Positions 17,273 to 25,901 of a stretch of 64,000 nucleotides of DNA are shown here, in pieces (within the stretch, counting starts at the first letter, position 1; each line of letters opens with the position of its first letter). The position numbers and the translations under genes are program-made. The notes beneath the pieces were generated by a model that saw nothing but the letters and a program-made list of their open reading frames with translations, was not told the DNA's origin and made no database searches. The stretch lies in the NCBI GenBank assembly GCA_015258065.1, contig JABZIZ010000001.1, positions 124,001 through 188,000 of the forward strand, in the 5' to 3' direction. The DNA comes from Lachnospiraceae bacterium (GTDB lineage: Bacteria > Bacillota > Clostridia > Lachnospirales > Lachnospiraceae).

Positions 17273-18247
17273 TTAGAGATTCTCCTTATACCAGTCAATG
17301 GCAAGCGCAATGCCGGAAGCGAAGTCATAGGAGGGATCATAGCCTAGAAGCTTCCTCGCCTTGGAAATATCTGCATTGGAATCCCGAATGTCTCCCTTTC
17401 TGGGCGGTCCGAAGACGGGCTCGATCTCTACTCCCAACGACTTGCAGAGGGCATGGTAAACGTCGATCAGGTATTCCCTGCCTCCCGCGCCGATGTTGAA
17501 CGCCTCTCCCGCAGCTTCCGAACCTGCCAGACAGGCTCTTAAATTTCCCTCAATCACATTGTCAATATAGGTGAAATCCCTGCTCTGTTTCCCGTCTCCA
17601 TGAATCACCGGGCGCTCCCCCTTCATCAGGAGCTTCAGGAATTTCGGAATCACGGCCGCATAGGCGCCGTTCGGATCCTGCCTTCTGCCAAACACGTTGA
17701 AATAACGCAGACCGTATGTGTCCAGACCGTACAGTTTATGGTACAGCTTTCCATATTCTTCATCGGTGCGTTTGGTCAGCGCATAAGGGGAGAGCAGTTC
17801 TCCCTCCCCTCCTTCCTTTTTCGGAAGAACGGTAGAATCGCCGTAAACCGAGGAACTGGAAGCATAGACGAATTTTTTGACCCCGTTCTGACGGGCCGCC
17901 TCCATCATGTTTAACGTCCCCCGGATGTTGATTTCCTCATACAAAAGGGGCATCTCAATGCTTCTGGGCACCGATCCCCAGGCCGCCTGGTTGAGCACAT
18001 AATCCACGCCCCTGGTTGCTTCCATACAGGCATCCAGATCCCGTATGTCCTGTTTCAAAAAAGTAAAATTCGGGTTCTTCTGAAACGGCTCGATGTTCTC
18101 GATGTGCCCGTTGGACAGATCGTCCAGACACCGGACGGTATGTCCCATCTGCAGCAGTGCCTCACAGAGATTGGAGCCGATAAAACCCGCGCCTCCGGTG
18201 ACTAAAAAAACACTTCCTTCCTTGAATTTCAGTTGCTGATAGCTCAT
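17273..18247 (-). CDS. UDP-N-acetylhexosamine C4-epimerase (WbpP/TviC-like SDR)
   Basis: An extended short-chain dehydrogenase/reductase of 324 residues. It has the NAD motif VTGGAGFIGSN near residues 17-26, a catalytic region with SSSSVYGDS, and YxxxK (YALTK) near residue 152. NQAAWGSVPRSIEMP matches the WbpP/TviC subgroup, which interconverts UDP-GlcNAc/UDP-GlcNAcA with the galacto-epimers. With the WbpA/TviB-like dehydrogenase at 21770-23086 it would supply UDP-GalNAcA. The ATG has AGAGG upstream. The substrate (acetylated hexosamine rather than glucose) is inferred from subgroup resemblance and neighbours. Confidence 0.83.
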   Translation of the reverse strand: MSYQQLKFKEGSVFLVTGGAGFIGSNLCEALLQMGHTVRCLDDLSNGHIENIEPFQKNPNFTFLKQDIRDLDACMEATRGVDYVLNQAAWGSVPRSIEMPLLYEEINIRGTLNMMEAARQNGVKKFVYASSSSVYGDSTVLPKKEGGEGELLSPYALTKRTDEEYGKLYHKLYGLDTYGLRYFNVFGRRQDPNGAYAAVIPKFLKLLMKGERPVIHGDGKQSRDFTYIDNVIEGNLRACLAGSEAAGEAFNIGAGGREYLIDVYHALCKSLGVEIEPVFGPPRKGDIRDSNADISKARKLLGYDPSYDFASGIALAIDWYKENL

Positions 18248-18290
18248 TCCTGCCTCTTTTCTACTCTTCTGTCACTCTTCCTGTCCGTCC

Positions 18291-19514
18291 TCAGGAAACG
18301 ATTCCGTTCAGAATCCGGACCAGATCCCTTCGATATTTGCATGGCAGATAACTCTGTGCGCGTTCCCCGGCTTTGTCTGCGTAGAAGGCCATTTTTTCTC
18401 TGTCAAGGAACATCCTGCAGATCGCCTCCGCCAGTTCCTCATCCTCTCCGGTGATCCTCGTCCCGTCGTAATCTTCCTGCGCACTCATATCCGGGACCAG
18501 GATCCCGTAGCTGCCTTCCTTGATTTCCCGCACCGTGGAACCATCCGGCTGCTTCCCGATCAGCTCCTCATATTCTTCTTCCGAGAGCAGGATTTCTCTG
18601 GGGCCCGTCCTGCAGTCGCTCGCCACAATCGGTTTCCCGAGCGCCATCGCCTCTAAGAGCGCATTGGGAAAGCCCTCGTGATTGGAGGAGAGCACGTAGA
18701 GATCTGCCTGCGCAATGGCGGGAAAGGGATTTTTCATGGCTCCTGCAAAAAATACCTGCTCCTCGATGCCCAGCTGTCTGGTCAGTTCCCTGGCCCGGTC
18801 AAAAGAGCCGGCCCCGAGAATCAGGAGTGCGGCATGGGGAATCCTCTTCCTTACCAGATAAAAGGCCTTGATCAGATGCCAGAACCCTTTGATGGTATCA
18901 TCTCTCCCCATGGATACGAGGAGGGCAGTCTCTTCTCCCGCATCCCCTGCCTGTTTCAGATCCGGAAAGGGAAGGCAGAAACTCTCCTCCTTGCTTTTTT
19001 CCTGAATGGCAGGCACATCTAACGGATTGTATAGATAGGCGCTCTTTTCACAGGCAAAATCCCTTCGAAGCTCTCTCAGAATCTCTCTGGAACAGGAAAG
19101 CACCAGGTCGGACTTTTTTACAAAAAGGCTCACCTCTTTCCGATTTTCCACATCCGTCTGGCAGCGGATCCCGGTTAGCACTTTTTCTCTGCCCCTACTC
19201 AGTACATTCACGTAGTTGGCGGAGGAGCCGAAGCTGTAGGAGAGATCGATTTTCCTCTCCTTCTTGACCCGTCTTACCCTGCGGATTCTTTTGATCAGAT
19301 TGCAAACCTTGCCCAGCCTGGATTTTACACTCGGAACGTCGATGTTGACGATCTCGATCCCGCTTACATCATAGTGGATGTCTTTGTCGGTAAAGATCAA
19401 AACTGTCACGGAAAAGTCTTCTGCAAGGAGTCTTGCCGTCTGTACGCAGACCCGCTCAAACCCGCCCTGATGCAGCATCGGCACCATCAGCAAGAGATTT
19501 TTTTTGTGCTCCAT
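18291..19514 (-). CDS. Family 4 glycosyltransferase
   Basis: A GT-B protein of 407 residues. Its features are LLMVPMLHQGGFERVCVQTA at the N-terminus, LLVSMGRDDTIKGFWH at the start of the donor domain, LSSNHEGFPNALLEAMALGKPI (EX7E), and ASDCRTGPREIL. The TGPREIL form is seen in GT4s of Gram-positive capsule loci. It contains a Lys/Arg-rich stretch (RIRRVRRVKKERKID) that may bind the inner membrane surface. It overlaps the upstream GT4 by 28 bases. The donor is unknown. Confidence 0.86.
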   Translation of the reverse strand: MEHKKNLLLMVPMLHQGGFERVCVQTARLLAEDFSVTVLIFTDKDIHYDVSGIEIVNIDVPSVKSRLGKVCNLIKRIRRVRRVKKERKIDLSYSFGSSANYVNVLSRGREKVLTGIRCQTDVENRKEVSLFVKKSDLVLSCSREILRELRRDFACEKSAYLYNPLDVPAIQEKSKEESFCLPFPDLKQAGDAGEETALLVSMGRDDTIKGFWHLIKAFYLVRKRIPHAALLILGAGSFDRARELTRQLGIEEQVFFAGAMKNPFPAIAQADLYVLSSNHEGFPNALLEAMALGKPIVASDCRTGPREILLSEEEYEELIGKQPDGSTVREIKEGSYGILVPDMSAQEDYDGTRITGEDEELAEAICRMFLDREKMAFYADKAGERAQSYLPCKYRRDLVRILNGIVS

Positions 19515-20827
19515 GTTTCTTCGCTTCCTCTCTGCATCATCCTTCCCGTTTCGTAGAATTCCTGCATTCGCTTTGCCTGGACAGCGACATCGAACCCTGC
19601 ATCCGTGACCAGCTCCGCCGCCATTTGCGAGCAGGCGCTCCGGTCGCCAAACGGCATCACGCCCGTCTTCTCCTTAGGATTCTCCTTTAGAATCAGATCG
19701 TCAAGGACCTTTTTTGCCCAGGTTTCCGGTTCTTCCTGCAGACTTTTTCGACTCACCAGTTCCGTCAGGTCCACTTCATCGGTAATGGCATCCGAGAGCA
19801 GACACTGCAGTCCGCTTGCCTGCGCCTCCACCACGGTTCCCGGCAATCCCTCGTACCTGGAGGGAAACAGGAAGTAATCCATCGCCTGATAGTAGGCGCT
19901 TGCATTCGAACGATTTCCCAGAAAAAGAACCTCTTCTCCTATGCCCAGTTCTTTTGCAAGATCCCGCATCCCGTCCATCCTCTCGCCCTCTCCTAACAGA
20001 AGCAGGCGGAGGGGAAGCCCATGCAGAAGCGTATACTCATTCCTTGCATCCTCTTGCAGCAGCTTCTTCATCTGTGCAAAGACCTGCAGCAGAAATTCAT
20101 GATTTTTGGCATAGTGGAAACGACCGACATGACCGATCACCACCGCGGAGGTAAGGCCCAGTTCAGTGCGCAGATCTTCTCTGACCTCCTCCTGATAGAC
20201 AAAATTCTGTACGTCCACCGCATTCGGGATCACGCAAACCCTTTCGTCCTTCAGGCAGTCTTCTCCATACACGGCACGCGCCGCCTGTTTCGTGCAGGCA
20301 AATCGATAATCGGCAAAGGAGCTTTTTCGCAACGGTCTGCGCAGCAAGCCGGTGACGATTCCCTTTAGCCCCGGGTCGGTTCCGGCGCTTCTGACATGCG
20401 GAATGATTTGACCGGCTCCATATTTTTTCGCAATCGGAAGGTAAATGGCCGCGGTGCTGGTCATGTGCCCCTGCACCATCTTCCACTCTCCCTCATGTTC
20501 GGCAAAAAAACGTTGCAACGCCTTCTTGTAGGCGAAGTAATTCCTGCCCGTAAACCGCGGGACGGCGAAGATCCTGCCGCCGAGTTTGGTAATATAGGGA
20601 TCAAAATATTCGGGCTTTCGCAGCGCCATCAGGGTTTTCGAAGACAGTCTCTCCTCTCTTCCCTTCTCCGCCTTCGTATGCACCAGAAAATCAAACTGCA
20701 CACGGCTTCTGTCCAAATGCCTGTACAGATCCACGACCCGGCTCTCCGCACCGCCCAGTCCCAGACTGCCAAAGACCTGCAGGATCCGTACCGGTCCTTT
20801 TTCCCGCACTGCTCCTTCTTCTCTCAT
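19487..20827 (-). CDS. Family 4 glycosyltransferase (EpsF-like)
   Basis: A 446-residue GT-B enzyme. It opens with RILQVFGSLGLGGAESRVVDLY, followed by QFDFLVHT, which is characteristic of EpsF-type exopolysaccharide transferases. The donor domain has VIGHVGRFHYAKNHEFLL, LFLGNRSNASAYYQAMDYFLFPS, and YEGLPGTVVEAQASGLQCLLSD. A hydrophilic 12-residue leader precedes the fold. The ATG at 20827 is the only supported start. A 108-base spacer with no clear site separates it from the deacetylase gene. Confidence 0.86.
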   Translation of the reverse strand: MREEGAVREKGPVRILQVFGSLGLGGAESRVVDLYRHLDRSRVQFDFLVHTKAEKGREERLSSKTLMALRKPEYFDPYITKLGGRIFAVPRFTGRNYFAYKKALQRFFAEHEGEWKMVQGHMTSTAAIYLPIAKKYGAGQIIPHVRSAGTDPGLKGIVTGLLRRPLRKSSFADYRFACTKQAARAVYGEDCLKDERVCVIPNAVDVQNFVYQEEVREDLRTELGLTSAVVIGHVGRFHYAKNHEFLLQVFAQMKKLLQEDARNEYTLLHGLPLRLLLLGEGERMDGMRDLAKELGIGEEVLFLGNRSNASAYYQAMDYFLFPSRYEGLPGTVVEAQASGLQCLLSDAITDEVDLTELVSRKSLQEEPETWAKKVLDDLILKENPKEKTGVMPFGDRSACSQMAAELVTDAGFDVAVQAKRMQEFYETGRMMQRGSEETWSTKKISC

Positions 20828-20935
20828 CCTGTTGTTCCCTGTGCCGCCGCTTCTTCCTGTTCCCGTGTTCTTCTCATGTGGTTCTTAAAGATGAATCTTA
20901 AAGACGGATCGTAAATATGGATCTTCACTGTATGA

Positions 20936-21673
20936 TCACAAATAATGAACCGCCGTATATTTCAACCTTGCCAGGAGAGATTCTCCTGTGTTTCCAAGAA
21001 AGCCTCTGCGTACCGGTGCCGTCTTTAACAGTTCCGAATAGGAGACGATCTTTCCGGACCGCAGCGCCCTTTCATAGAAAGCAAAATCCGCCTCCTCCAG
21101 AGAGTTTGCATGGACGACAAAGGTGACCTCTCCGCCCCCCTCCTTCTTGAGCGCAGCGACCTTCCGCATCGCAAGCGGGTAAAAGATCAGTCCTTCCCTC
21201 TCGTAAGGCTTCGTCCCGAATCCGTCCGTGACCCTGTGAAAACCGTTTTCTTTGAGCGCTCGCAGCGTGGAGCGATCATAGGAATGAGAAGGCGCCATGA
21301 AGAAATCCGTCTCAATCCCGTATTCCTGCAGAATCCGCCTCCCCTCCGCAATCATTTCCTTCTGCTTTTCGTAGGGGAGACCGGCAAATTCCGACTTGTG
21401 GTTTAAGGGAAACAACCCGCCCTCCTCCGTCGTGTAGAGGTGGTATAAGCCGTGCATGGCAAGTGTGGCACCGTCCTCCTGCCACTTCCTCACCTGTGCA
21501 AAAAAAGTTTCTGTCTCCTGTTTGTTCCCCCTGACCAGTTTCCCGTCTCTATTCTCCGGCACGATACCGAGGAGAGGTCTTACTCCGTATTCCGTAAGAA
21601 GGGAGTAAAAGCGAAGAAACTTTTCCTGATCCATGCCGGGAACGATGTCATCCATCCGGATTCCGATTTTCAT
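20936..21673 (-). CDS. DUF2334-type polysaccharide deacetylase-like protein
   Basis: A 245-residue protein beginning MKIGIRMDDIVPGMD, the Asp-Asp metal pair of the carbohydrate esterase 4-like NodB fold. LAMHGLYHLY near residue 85 supplies the His residues, and APSHSYD follows further on. DUF2334 members act as predicted metal-dependent deacetylases. There is no signal peptide, so it may act on a cytoplasmic lipid-linked or nucleotide sugar, for example de-N-acetylating a HexNAc. I chose ATG 21673 because the fold starts there. A GTG at 21697 adds eight residues. It lies directly downstream of the UDP-sugar dehydrogenase gene. Confidence 0.75.
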   Translation of the reverse strand: MKIGIRMDDIVPGMDQEKFLRFYSLLTEYGVRPLLGIVPENRDGKLVRGNKQETETFFAQVRKWQEDGATLAMHGLYHLYTTEEGGLFPLNHKSEFAGLPYEKQKEMIAEGRRILQEYGIETDFFMAPSHSYDRSTLRALKENGFHRVTDGFGTKPYEREGLIFYPLAMRKVAALKKEGGGEVTFVVHANSLEEADFAFYERALRSGKIVSYSELLKTAPVRRGFLGNTGESLLARLKYTAVHYL

Positions 21674-21729
21674 ATTCTTACCGTTTGATTTCCTCACAGA
21701 GACGCAACCGTCTTACACGATCCTAAGTG

Positions 21730-21761
21730 CACCACAAAGCGCAAAAAGCTTTCCAGTGCGC
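21730..21761 (-). other. Imperfect stem-loop between dehydrogenase and deacetylase genes
   Basis: On the minus strand GCAC-TGG-AAAGC pairs with GCTTT-GTG-GTGC around a T-rich loop in the 96-base gap before the deacetylase start. No T-tract follows, so it is more likely a processing or stability element than a terminator. Confidence 0.25.
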
Positions 21762-21769
21762 TCACCGTC

Positions 21770-23086
21770 TTATAACCGCCAGTAGCTGTACTCCGGCGAC
21801 GGGTAATCCTGCATCTGATACATTCCCTTCAGATCCATGAGAACCTTGGTCTTCCCGTTCTTTGCAAAGAAGGCGTCCAGATCCTCTTTCTTCCAGGAGA
21901 GGAATTCCTGGTGCGAAACCGCCACGATCACGGCGTCCATCTCCTTGATGTCCGACAGCTGTCTAAAGGTGATTCCATAAAGACGGTTTGCTTCCTCCGC
22001 ATCCGCCTGAGGATCCACCACCAGCGGCGTGATCCCATATTCCTGCAACTCGTGGTAAATGTCGATCACCTTGGTGTTTCTGGTGTCGGGGCAGTTTTCC
22101 TTAAAGGTAAAGCCAAGGATCGCCACCTTCGCTTCCTTTACGGGAATATCCGCCGCAATCAGGTTCTTGACCAGGCAGTTGGCGATATAGGCCCCCATGT
22201 CGTCGTTGATTCTCCTGCCGGAGAGAATGATCTGGCTGTGGTAGCCCATCCGCTCCGCCTGATAGGTCAAATAATAGGGATCCACCCCGATGCAGTGTCC
22301 GCCGACCAGCCCCGGAAAGAATTTCAGGAAATTCCATTTGGTACCTGCGGCTTCCAGTACGGATTTCGTATTGATTCCCATCTTGTGGAAGATCATGGAC
22401 AATTCATTCATAAAGGCAATGTTAATGTCTCTCTGCGAATTCTCAATGACCTTGGCTGCTTCCGCCACCTTAATGGACTGAGCGCGGTAGACACCGGCAA
22501 GCGCAACCAGAGAATACACCTTCGCCACCTCATCCAGCGTCTCTTCATCCATCCCGGAAACGATCTTGGTGATGGTCTCCAGGCGGTGCACCTTATCTCC
22601 GGGATTGATTCGCTCCGGCGAGTATCCAATTTTAAAATCCACTCCGCACTTCAGTCCCGACTCCTGCTCCAGAATCGGCTTGCAAATGTCTTCCGTCACA
22701 CCGGGATACACCGTAGACTCATAGACCACAATGCTCCCCTTGGTTAAATATTTGCCCAGCGTATGGCTGGCTCCCTCTACCGGCGAAAGATCCGGGGTAT
22801 GATCGGGATGGACCGGTGTCGGTACCGCCACGATATGGAATTTACATTTGAAAAGCTCCTCGGGGTTTGCCGTGAACTGCACCTTCGTATCTCGAATGGC
22901 TTCGTCTCCCACTTCCTTCGTCGGATCGATGCCTTTGCGGTACAGATCAATCTTGGCTTCGTTGGAATCAAAACCGACGACCTTGATTTTCTTCGCATAA
23001 GCGACTGCGATCGGCATGCCTACATACCCCAGTCCGACCAAGGATAACTGTTCTTCTCCATTTAAGAGCTTTTCATATAATCCCAT
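21770..23086 (-). CDS. UDP-N-acetylhexosamine 6-dehydrogenase (WbpA/WbpO/TviB-like)
   Basis: This 438-residue protein belongs to the UDP-glucose/GDP-mannose dehydrogenase superfamily. It has the NAD site SLVGLGYVGMPIA near residue 15, YSPERINPGD, and the catalytic Cys in GGHCIGVDPYYLTY near residue 262. The spacing and the VHRLETITKIVSG region match the WbpA/TviB subgroup, which oxidises UDP-GlcNAc or UDP-GalNAc to the uronic acid using two NAD+. The ATG has AGGAG 6 bases upstream. With the C4-epimerase and the AsnB-type amidotransferases it defines a predicted aminouronic acid pathway. Confidence 0.9.
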   Translation of the reverse strand: MGLYEKLLNGEEQLSLVGLGYVGMPIAVAYAKKIKVVGFDSNEAKIDLYRKGIDPTKEVGDEAIRDTKVQFTANPEELFKCKFHIVAVPTPVHPDHTPDLSPVEGASHTLGKYLTKGSIVVYESTVYPGVTEDICKPILEQESGLKCGVDFKIGYSPERINPGDKVHRLETITKIVSGMDEETLDEVAKVYSLVALAGVYRAQSIKVAEAAKVIENSQRDINIAFMNELSMIFHKMGINTKSVLEAAGTKWNFLKFFPGLVGGHCIGVDPYYLTYQAERMGYHSQIILSGRRINDDMGAYIANCLVKNLIAADIPVKEAKVAILGFTFKENCPDTRNTKVIDIYHELQEYGITPLVVDPQADAEEANRLYGITFRQLSDIKEMDAVIVAVSHQEFLSWKKEDLDAFFAKNGKTKVLMDLKGMYQMQDYPSPEYSYWRL

Positions 23087-23088
23087 AC

Positions 23089-24210
23089 TTATCTCCTGTC
23101 TGCTTTCCTGTGAATGGCGCGGAAAATCTCGTCCATATACACATCAATTATACGATCTCTGTCAAATTCTCTCTCCACCTTTTTCCTTGCCGCAAGCCCC
23201 ATCTGCCTGCGACTCTCTTCGTCCAGCCGGAAGAAGCGGAGGCAGGCCTCATACAACGCCTGTGCGCTTTCCTTCTCGAAGAGAAAACCGCTTTTTCCCT
23301 CTTCTACGATTTCCCTGCAGCCCGAAATATTGCTTGCCAGTACCGGCCTTGCCGTTGCGGACGCCTCCATTAAGACGTTGCTCATGCCCTCGTGGTAAGA
23401 GGGCATCACCACCGCATCCGCCTCCCTGTAATAAGGCCGGATGTCATTCTGGTAGGGAATGAGTTTCAAAATGCCCTCTCGTTTCGCCTCTTTTGCCTTT
23501 TCCTCATACTCTCCTTCCGCATAACCGACCGCTGCAAAGGAAACCCTGTCTCCGAATTCCGCATGCATCCGCTTCGCCGTTTCAAGGAATTCTCCGCTTC
23601 CCTTTTCCTGCATCAGACGCCCGACATAGAGGAACCTCGTGACTTTGTCTCTGTGACCGGGATAGGGGGCGGGTACATGTCGTTTCAGATCCACGCCGGA
23701 ACCTGCCACCAGCACCTGTCTTTTTCCCCGAATGCCTAGCTCCTCAAAAATATGCAGGTTCTCTTCGTTTTGGAAAAAAACAGACTCTGCTCCGGACAGT
23801 CCGCCCCGGTAGAGGAAGCAGACGAGGGACTTTAACAGCCCTTTTCTTTCAAAGGCGGAACCCAGTCCCGTCACGGTGGACAGATAGGGAATCCCCCTTC
23901 TCCTGCAGGCAAAGCCCCCGTATACGTTCGGCTTGATCGTGTAAGTGAGAACCGCATCCGGTTTCACTTCTTTCAGCAGCTTCCGGTAATTTGCATATAG
24001 TTTCAGATCTTGAAGCGGATTGATCCCTCTACGGTTCATTTCTACCGGTCTGACGATCACGCCCGCACCCTCCAGCTCCTCCACCTTTCTCTGATCGGGC
24101 ACGGAGACATAGACGGTAAATCCTTCCTTCTTCAGTCGCAGCAGAAGTTCCCCGCGAAAATCCATCAGGCCGCTGGAAGAATTGGCCAGAATCAGGACCC
24201 TCCCCTTCAT
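23089..24210 (-). CDS. Family 4 glycosyltransferase (PglA/CapM-like)
   Basis: A GT-B enzyme of 373 residues. It has GRVLILANSSSGLMDFRGELL at the N-terminus, VLTYTIKPNVYGGFACRRRGIP, VTGLGSAFERKG, LYVGRLMQEKGSGEFL, and PSYHEGMSNVLMEASATARPV. The YTIKPNVYG and TGLGSAF segments mark the PglA-like group, which adds the second sugar (often GalNAc or a uronic acid) to an undecaprenyl-diphosphate sugar. That fits the initiating sugar transferase two genes upstream. It overlaps the ATP-grasp gene by ATGA. The subgroup assignment is good, the donor uncertain. Confidence 0.87.
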   Translation of the reverse strand: MKGRVLILANSSSGLMDFRGELLLRLKKEGFTVYVSVPDQRKVEELEGAGVIVRPVEMNRRGINPLQDLKLYANYRKLLKEVKPDAVLTYTIKPNVYGGFACRRRGIPYLSTVTGLGSAFERKGLLKSLVCFLYRGGLSGAESVFFQNEENLHIFEELGIRGKRQVLVAGSGVDLKRHVPAPYPGHRDKVTRFLYVGRLMQEKGSGEFLETAKRMHAEFGDRVSFAAVGYAEGEYEEKAKEAKREGILKLIPYQNDIRPYYREADAVVMPSYHEGMSNVLMEASATARPVLASNISGCREIVEEGKSGFLFEKESAQALYEACLRFFRLDEESRRQMGLAARKKVEREFDRDRIIDVYMDEIFRAIHRKADRR

Positions 24211-25184
24211 CCGATGAGTTCCTCCTGTGGCAGGATCTTGACCTCATTGTATTTCATCATGGTAATACCAGACGAGTAATTCCCGATTTCACAGGCATTT
24301 TCTTTTCCCTCCAGATTTCGGAGGAGGAGCCGCGGGAAATTGACGCCGCATTCGTACGCATGCGGGTAACCGCCGCCAAAGCGCGGGTTGACTTCGGAGA
24401 GATAAAACACACCTCCCTCCTCAAATAAATCCAGGTCGATCATTCCACGGTAGCCTGCTTCTTCCGCAAAGGAAGCCACCATGGAGAGAACCGCTTTGTT
24501 ATTGATCGAAACGGACTTATCCGTTTCTCCCGCCCGCATCTTGATCTTCTTTTTCAGAAAGACGGAAACGCATTTTCCCGAAATCAGATCGACATAGCAA
24601 TCGGCGCCGTGCTCCTGTCCCGACATGAATTCCTGCGCCATGATGTCCTCATCGTATCGAAAGAGAATCTTTGCCTCCTCGTCATTGTTCACCCGGTTGA
24701 TCCGGATCGAAGCGCTGCCTCTTCGCGGTTTCATAAAGACGGGATAGGAAACTTTCCCTCCTTCCCTCGCCTTTCTGAAATCTTCCCAGTTCAGATAGCA
24801 GGCGGCGGTCGGAATCTTCCTCTCCTGTAGGTAATGATACATCTGCCATTTATCCAGGCTCGTCTCACAGAGTTCATAAGAGGACACGACCGGTGTACAA
24901 CCCTTTTCCAGAAAACGCTCCCTGTTTTTTGCTAAAAGAGAGAGCTCCGGATCAATGAGCGAGAAGCAGCCTGTAATCTCTTCTTTTTCACAGATTTCCA
25001 GGATCCGGTCGATATAATCCGGCGCATCGATGCGGGGCACCAGGTAGGCCTTGTCCGCTTCATAAAGCGCAGGCGCCAGGTTCGAGCAGTCGGTCGCAAC
25101 AACCCTCCCTCTTCCTTCCAGCTCCTTCTTAAAATAGCGCACCACCTTATTTCTCGTGCCCGCACTGAGAATGAGAACATTCAT
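24207..25184 (-). CDS. ATP-grasp domain protein (carbamoyl-phosphate synthase-like fold)
   Basis: A 325-residue ATP-grasp enzyme. It has the N-terminal MNVLILSAGTRNKVVRYF domain, then FMKPRRGSASIRI (ATP-binding lysine region) near residue 145, and MIDLDLFEEGG with VNPRFGGGYPHAY near residue 265 (Mg2+ ligands). Family members join a carboxylate to an amine or thiol through an acyl-phosphate. In this cassette it could amidate or aminoacylate a sugar carboxyl or amine, but the substrate is unknown. I chose ATG 25184 because AAAGGAAC lies upstream. It overlaps the sugar transferase gene by 38 bases. Confidence 0.78.
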   Translation of the reverse strand: MNVLILSAGTRNKVVRYFKKELEGRGRVVATDCSNLAPALYEADKAYLVPRIDAPDYIDRILEICEKEEITGCFSLIDPELSLLAKNRERFLEKGCTPVVSSYELCETSLDKWQMYHYLQERKIPTAACYLNWEDFRKAREGGKVSYPVFMKPRRGSASIRINRVNNDEEAKILFRYDEDIMAQEFMSGQEHGADCYVDLISGKCVSVFLKKKIKMRAGETDKSVSINNKAVLSMVASFAEEAGYRGMIDLDLFEEGGVFYLSEVNPRFGGGYPHAYECGVNFPRLLLRNLEGKENACEIGNYSSGITMMKYNEVKILPQEELIG

Positions 25185-25800
25185 GCAACTGTTCCTTTCT
25201 ATACTCGTCAAAATCAATCGTAGTCTGGGCGTCCCCCGACAGAACGCCTTCCCTTGTAAACACCTTCTTCACGGTGAGAAGCAGGATCTTACAGTCCAGC
25301 AAAAAAGACAGATGATCCACATAGGAAACGTCCAGTCGAAACCTCTCCTCCCAGTTTAGGGCGTTTCTCCCGTTGACCTGCGCCAGCCCGGTGAGTCCCG
25401 GCAGTACCTCATGCCTGCGCATCTCCTCCTTCGTGTACCAGGGCAGATATTTGGGGAGGAGGGGTCTGGGACCGATCAGACTCATCTCTCCGCGCAGGAT
25501 ATTGAACATCTCCGGCAATTCATCCAGACTGCTTGCGCGCAAGAGCTTTCCAAAGGAGGTGAGCCTCTCTTCATCCGGCAGCAATTCCCCTTCCGCATTC
25601 CTCTTGTCGGACATGGACCGGAATTTATAAATCCGGAAGATTTTCCCCCGATATCCCGGTCTCTCCTGTGAAAAAAGAACCGGCGCCCCCAGCTTGATCC
25701 GCACCAGAATGGCTGTGAAAAGCAGAAGGGGAGAAAACAGAATCAGGACGGACAGCGAGAGCAGGATATCCAGAACCCGCTTGATGTATTTTTTGTACAT
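25147..25800 (-). CDS. Small initiating sugar-phosphate transferase (PglC/WcaJ C-domain type)
   Basis: A 217-residue monotopic phosphoglycosyltransferase. It has an N-terminal reentrant hydrophobic helix (VLDILLSLSVLILFSPLLLF), then SQERPGYRGKIFRIYKFRSM, DELPEMFNILRGEMSLIGPRPLLP, and PGLTGLAQVNGRNAL. It transfers a sugar-1-phosphate from a UDP-sugar to undecaprenyl phosphate, the first committed step of glycan assembly. The ATG at 25800 has AGAGGAG upstream; 15 more in-frame codons upstream are less likely. A second, large initiating enzyme lies at 50873-52318, so the locus has two possible entry points. Confidence 0.9.
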   Translation of the reverse strand: MYKKYIKRVLDILLSLSVLILFSPLLLFTAILVRIKLGAPVLFSQERPGYRGKIFRIYKFRSMSDKRNAEGELLPDEERLTSFGKLLRASSLDELPEMFNILRGEMSLIGPRPLLPKYLPWYTKEEMRRHEVLPGLTGLAQVNGRNALNWEERFRLDVSYVDHLSFLLDCKILLLTVKKVFTREGVLSGDAQTTIDFDEYRKEQLHECSHSQCGHEK

Positions 25801-25901
25801 AACCGCTCCTCTTTGCATCTTCCGGTGGTGGCTTGTTATTTGCAACCGTCCGCTTCCCCCTGCAGGAGACTTTTTGCAGTCACCTGCCTCATCTCACCCG
25901 T

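Noticed and set aside
20828..20935. Promoter before the GT4 at 19487-20827
   Set aside because: TTGTGA with 18 bases to TATTTA on the minus strand is too weak to list without further data.
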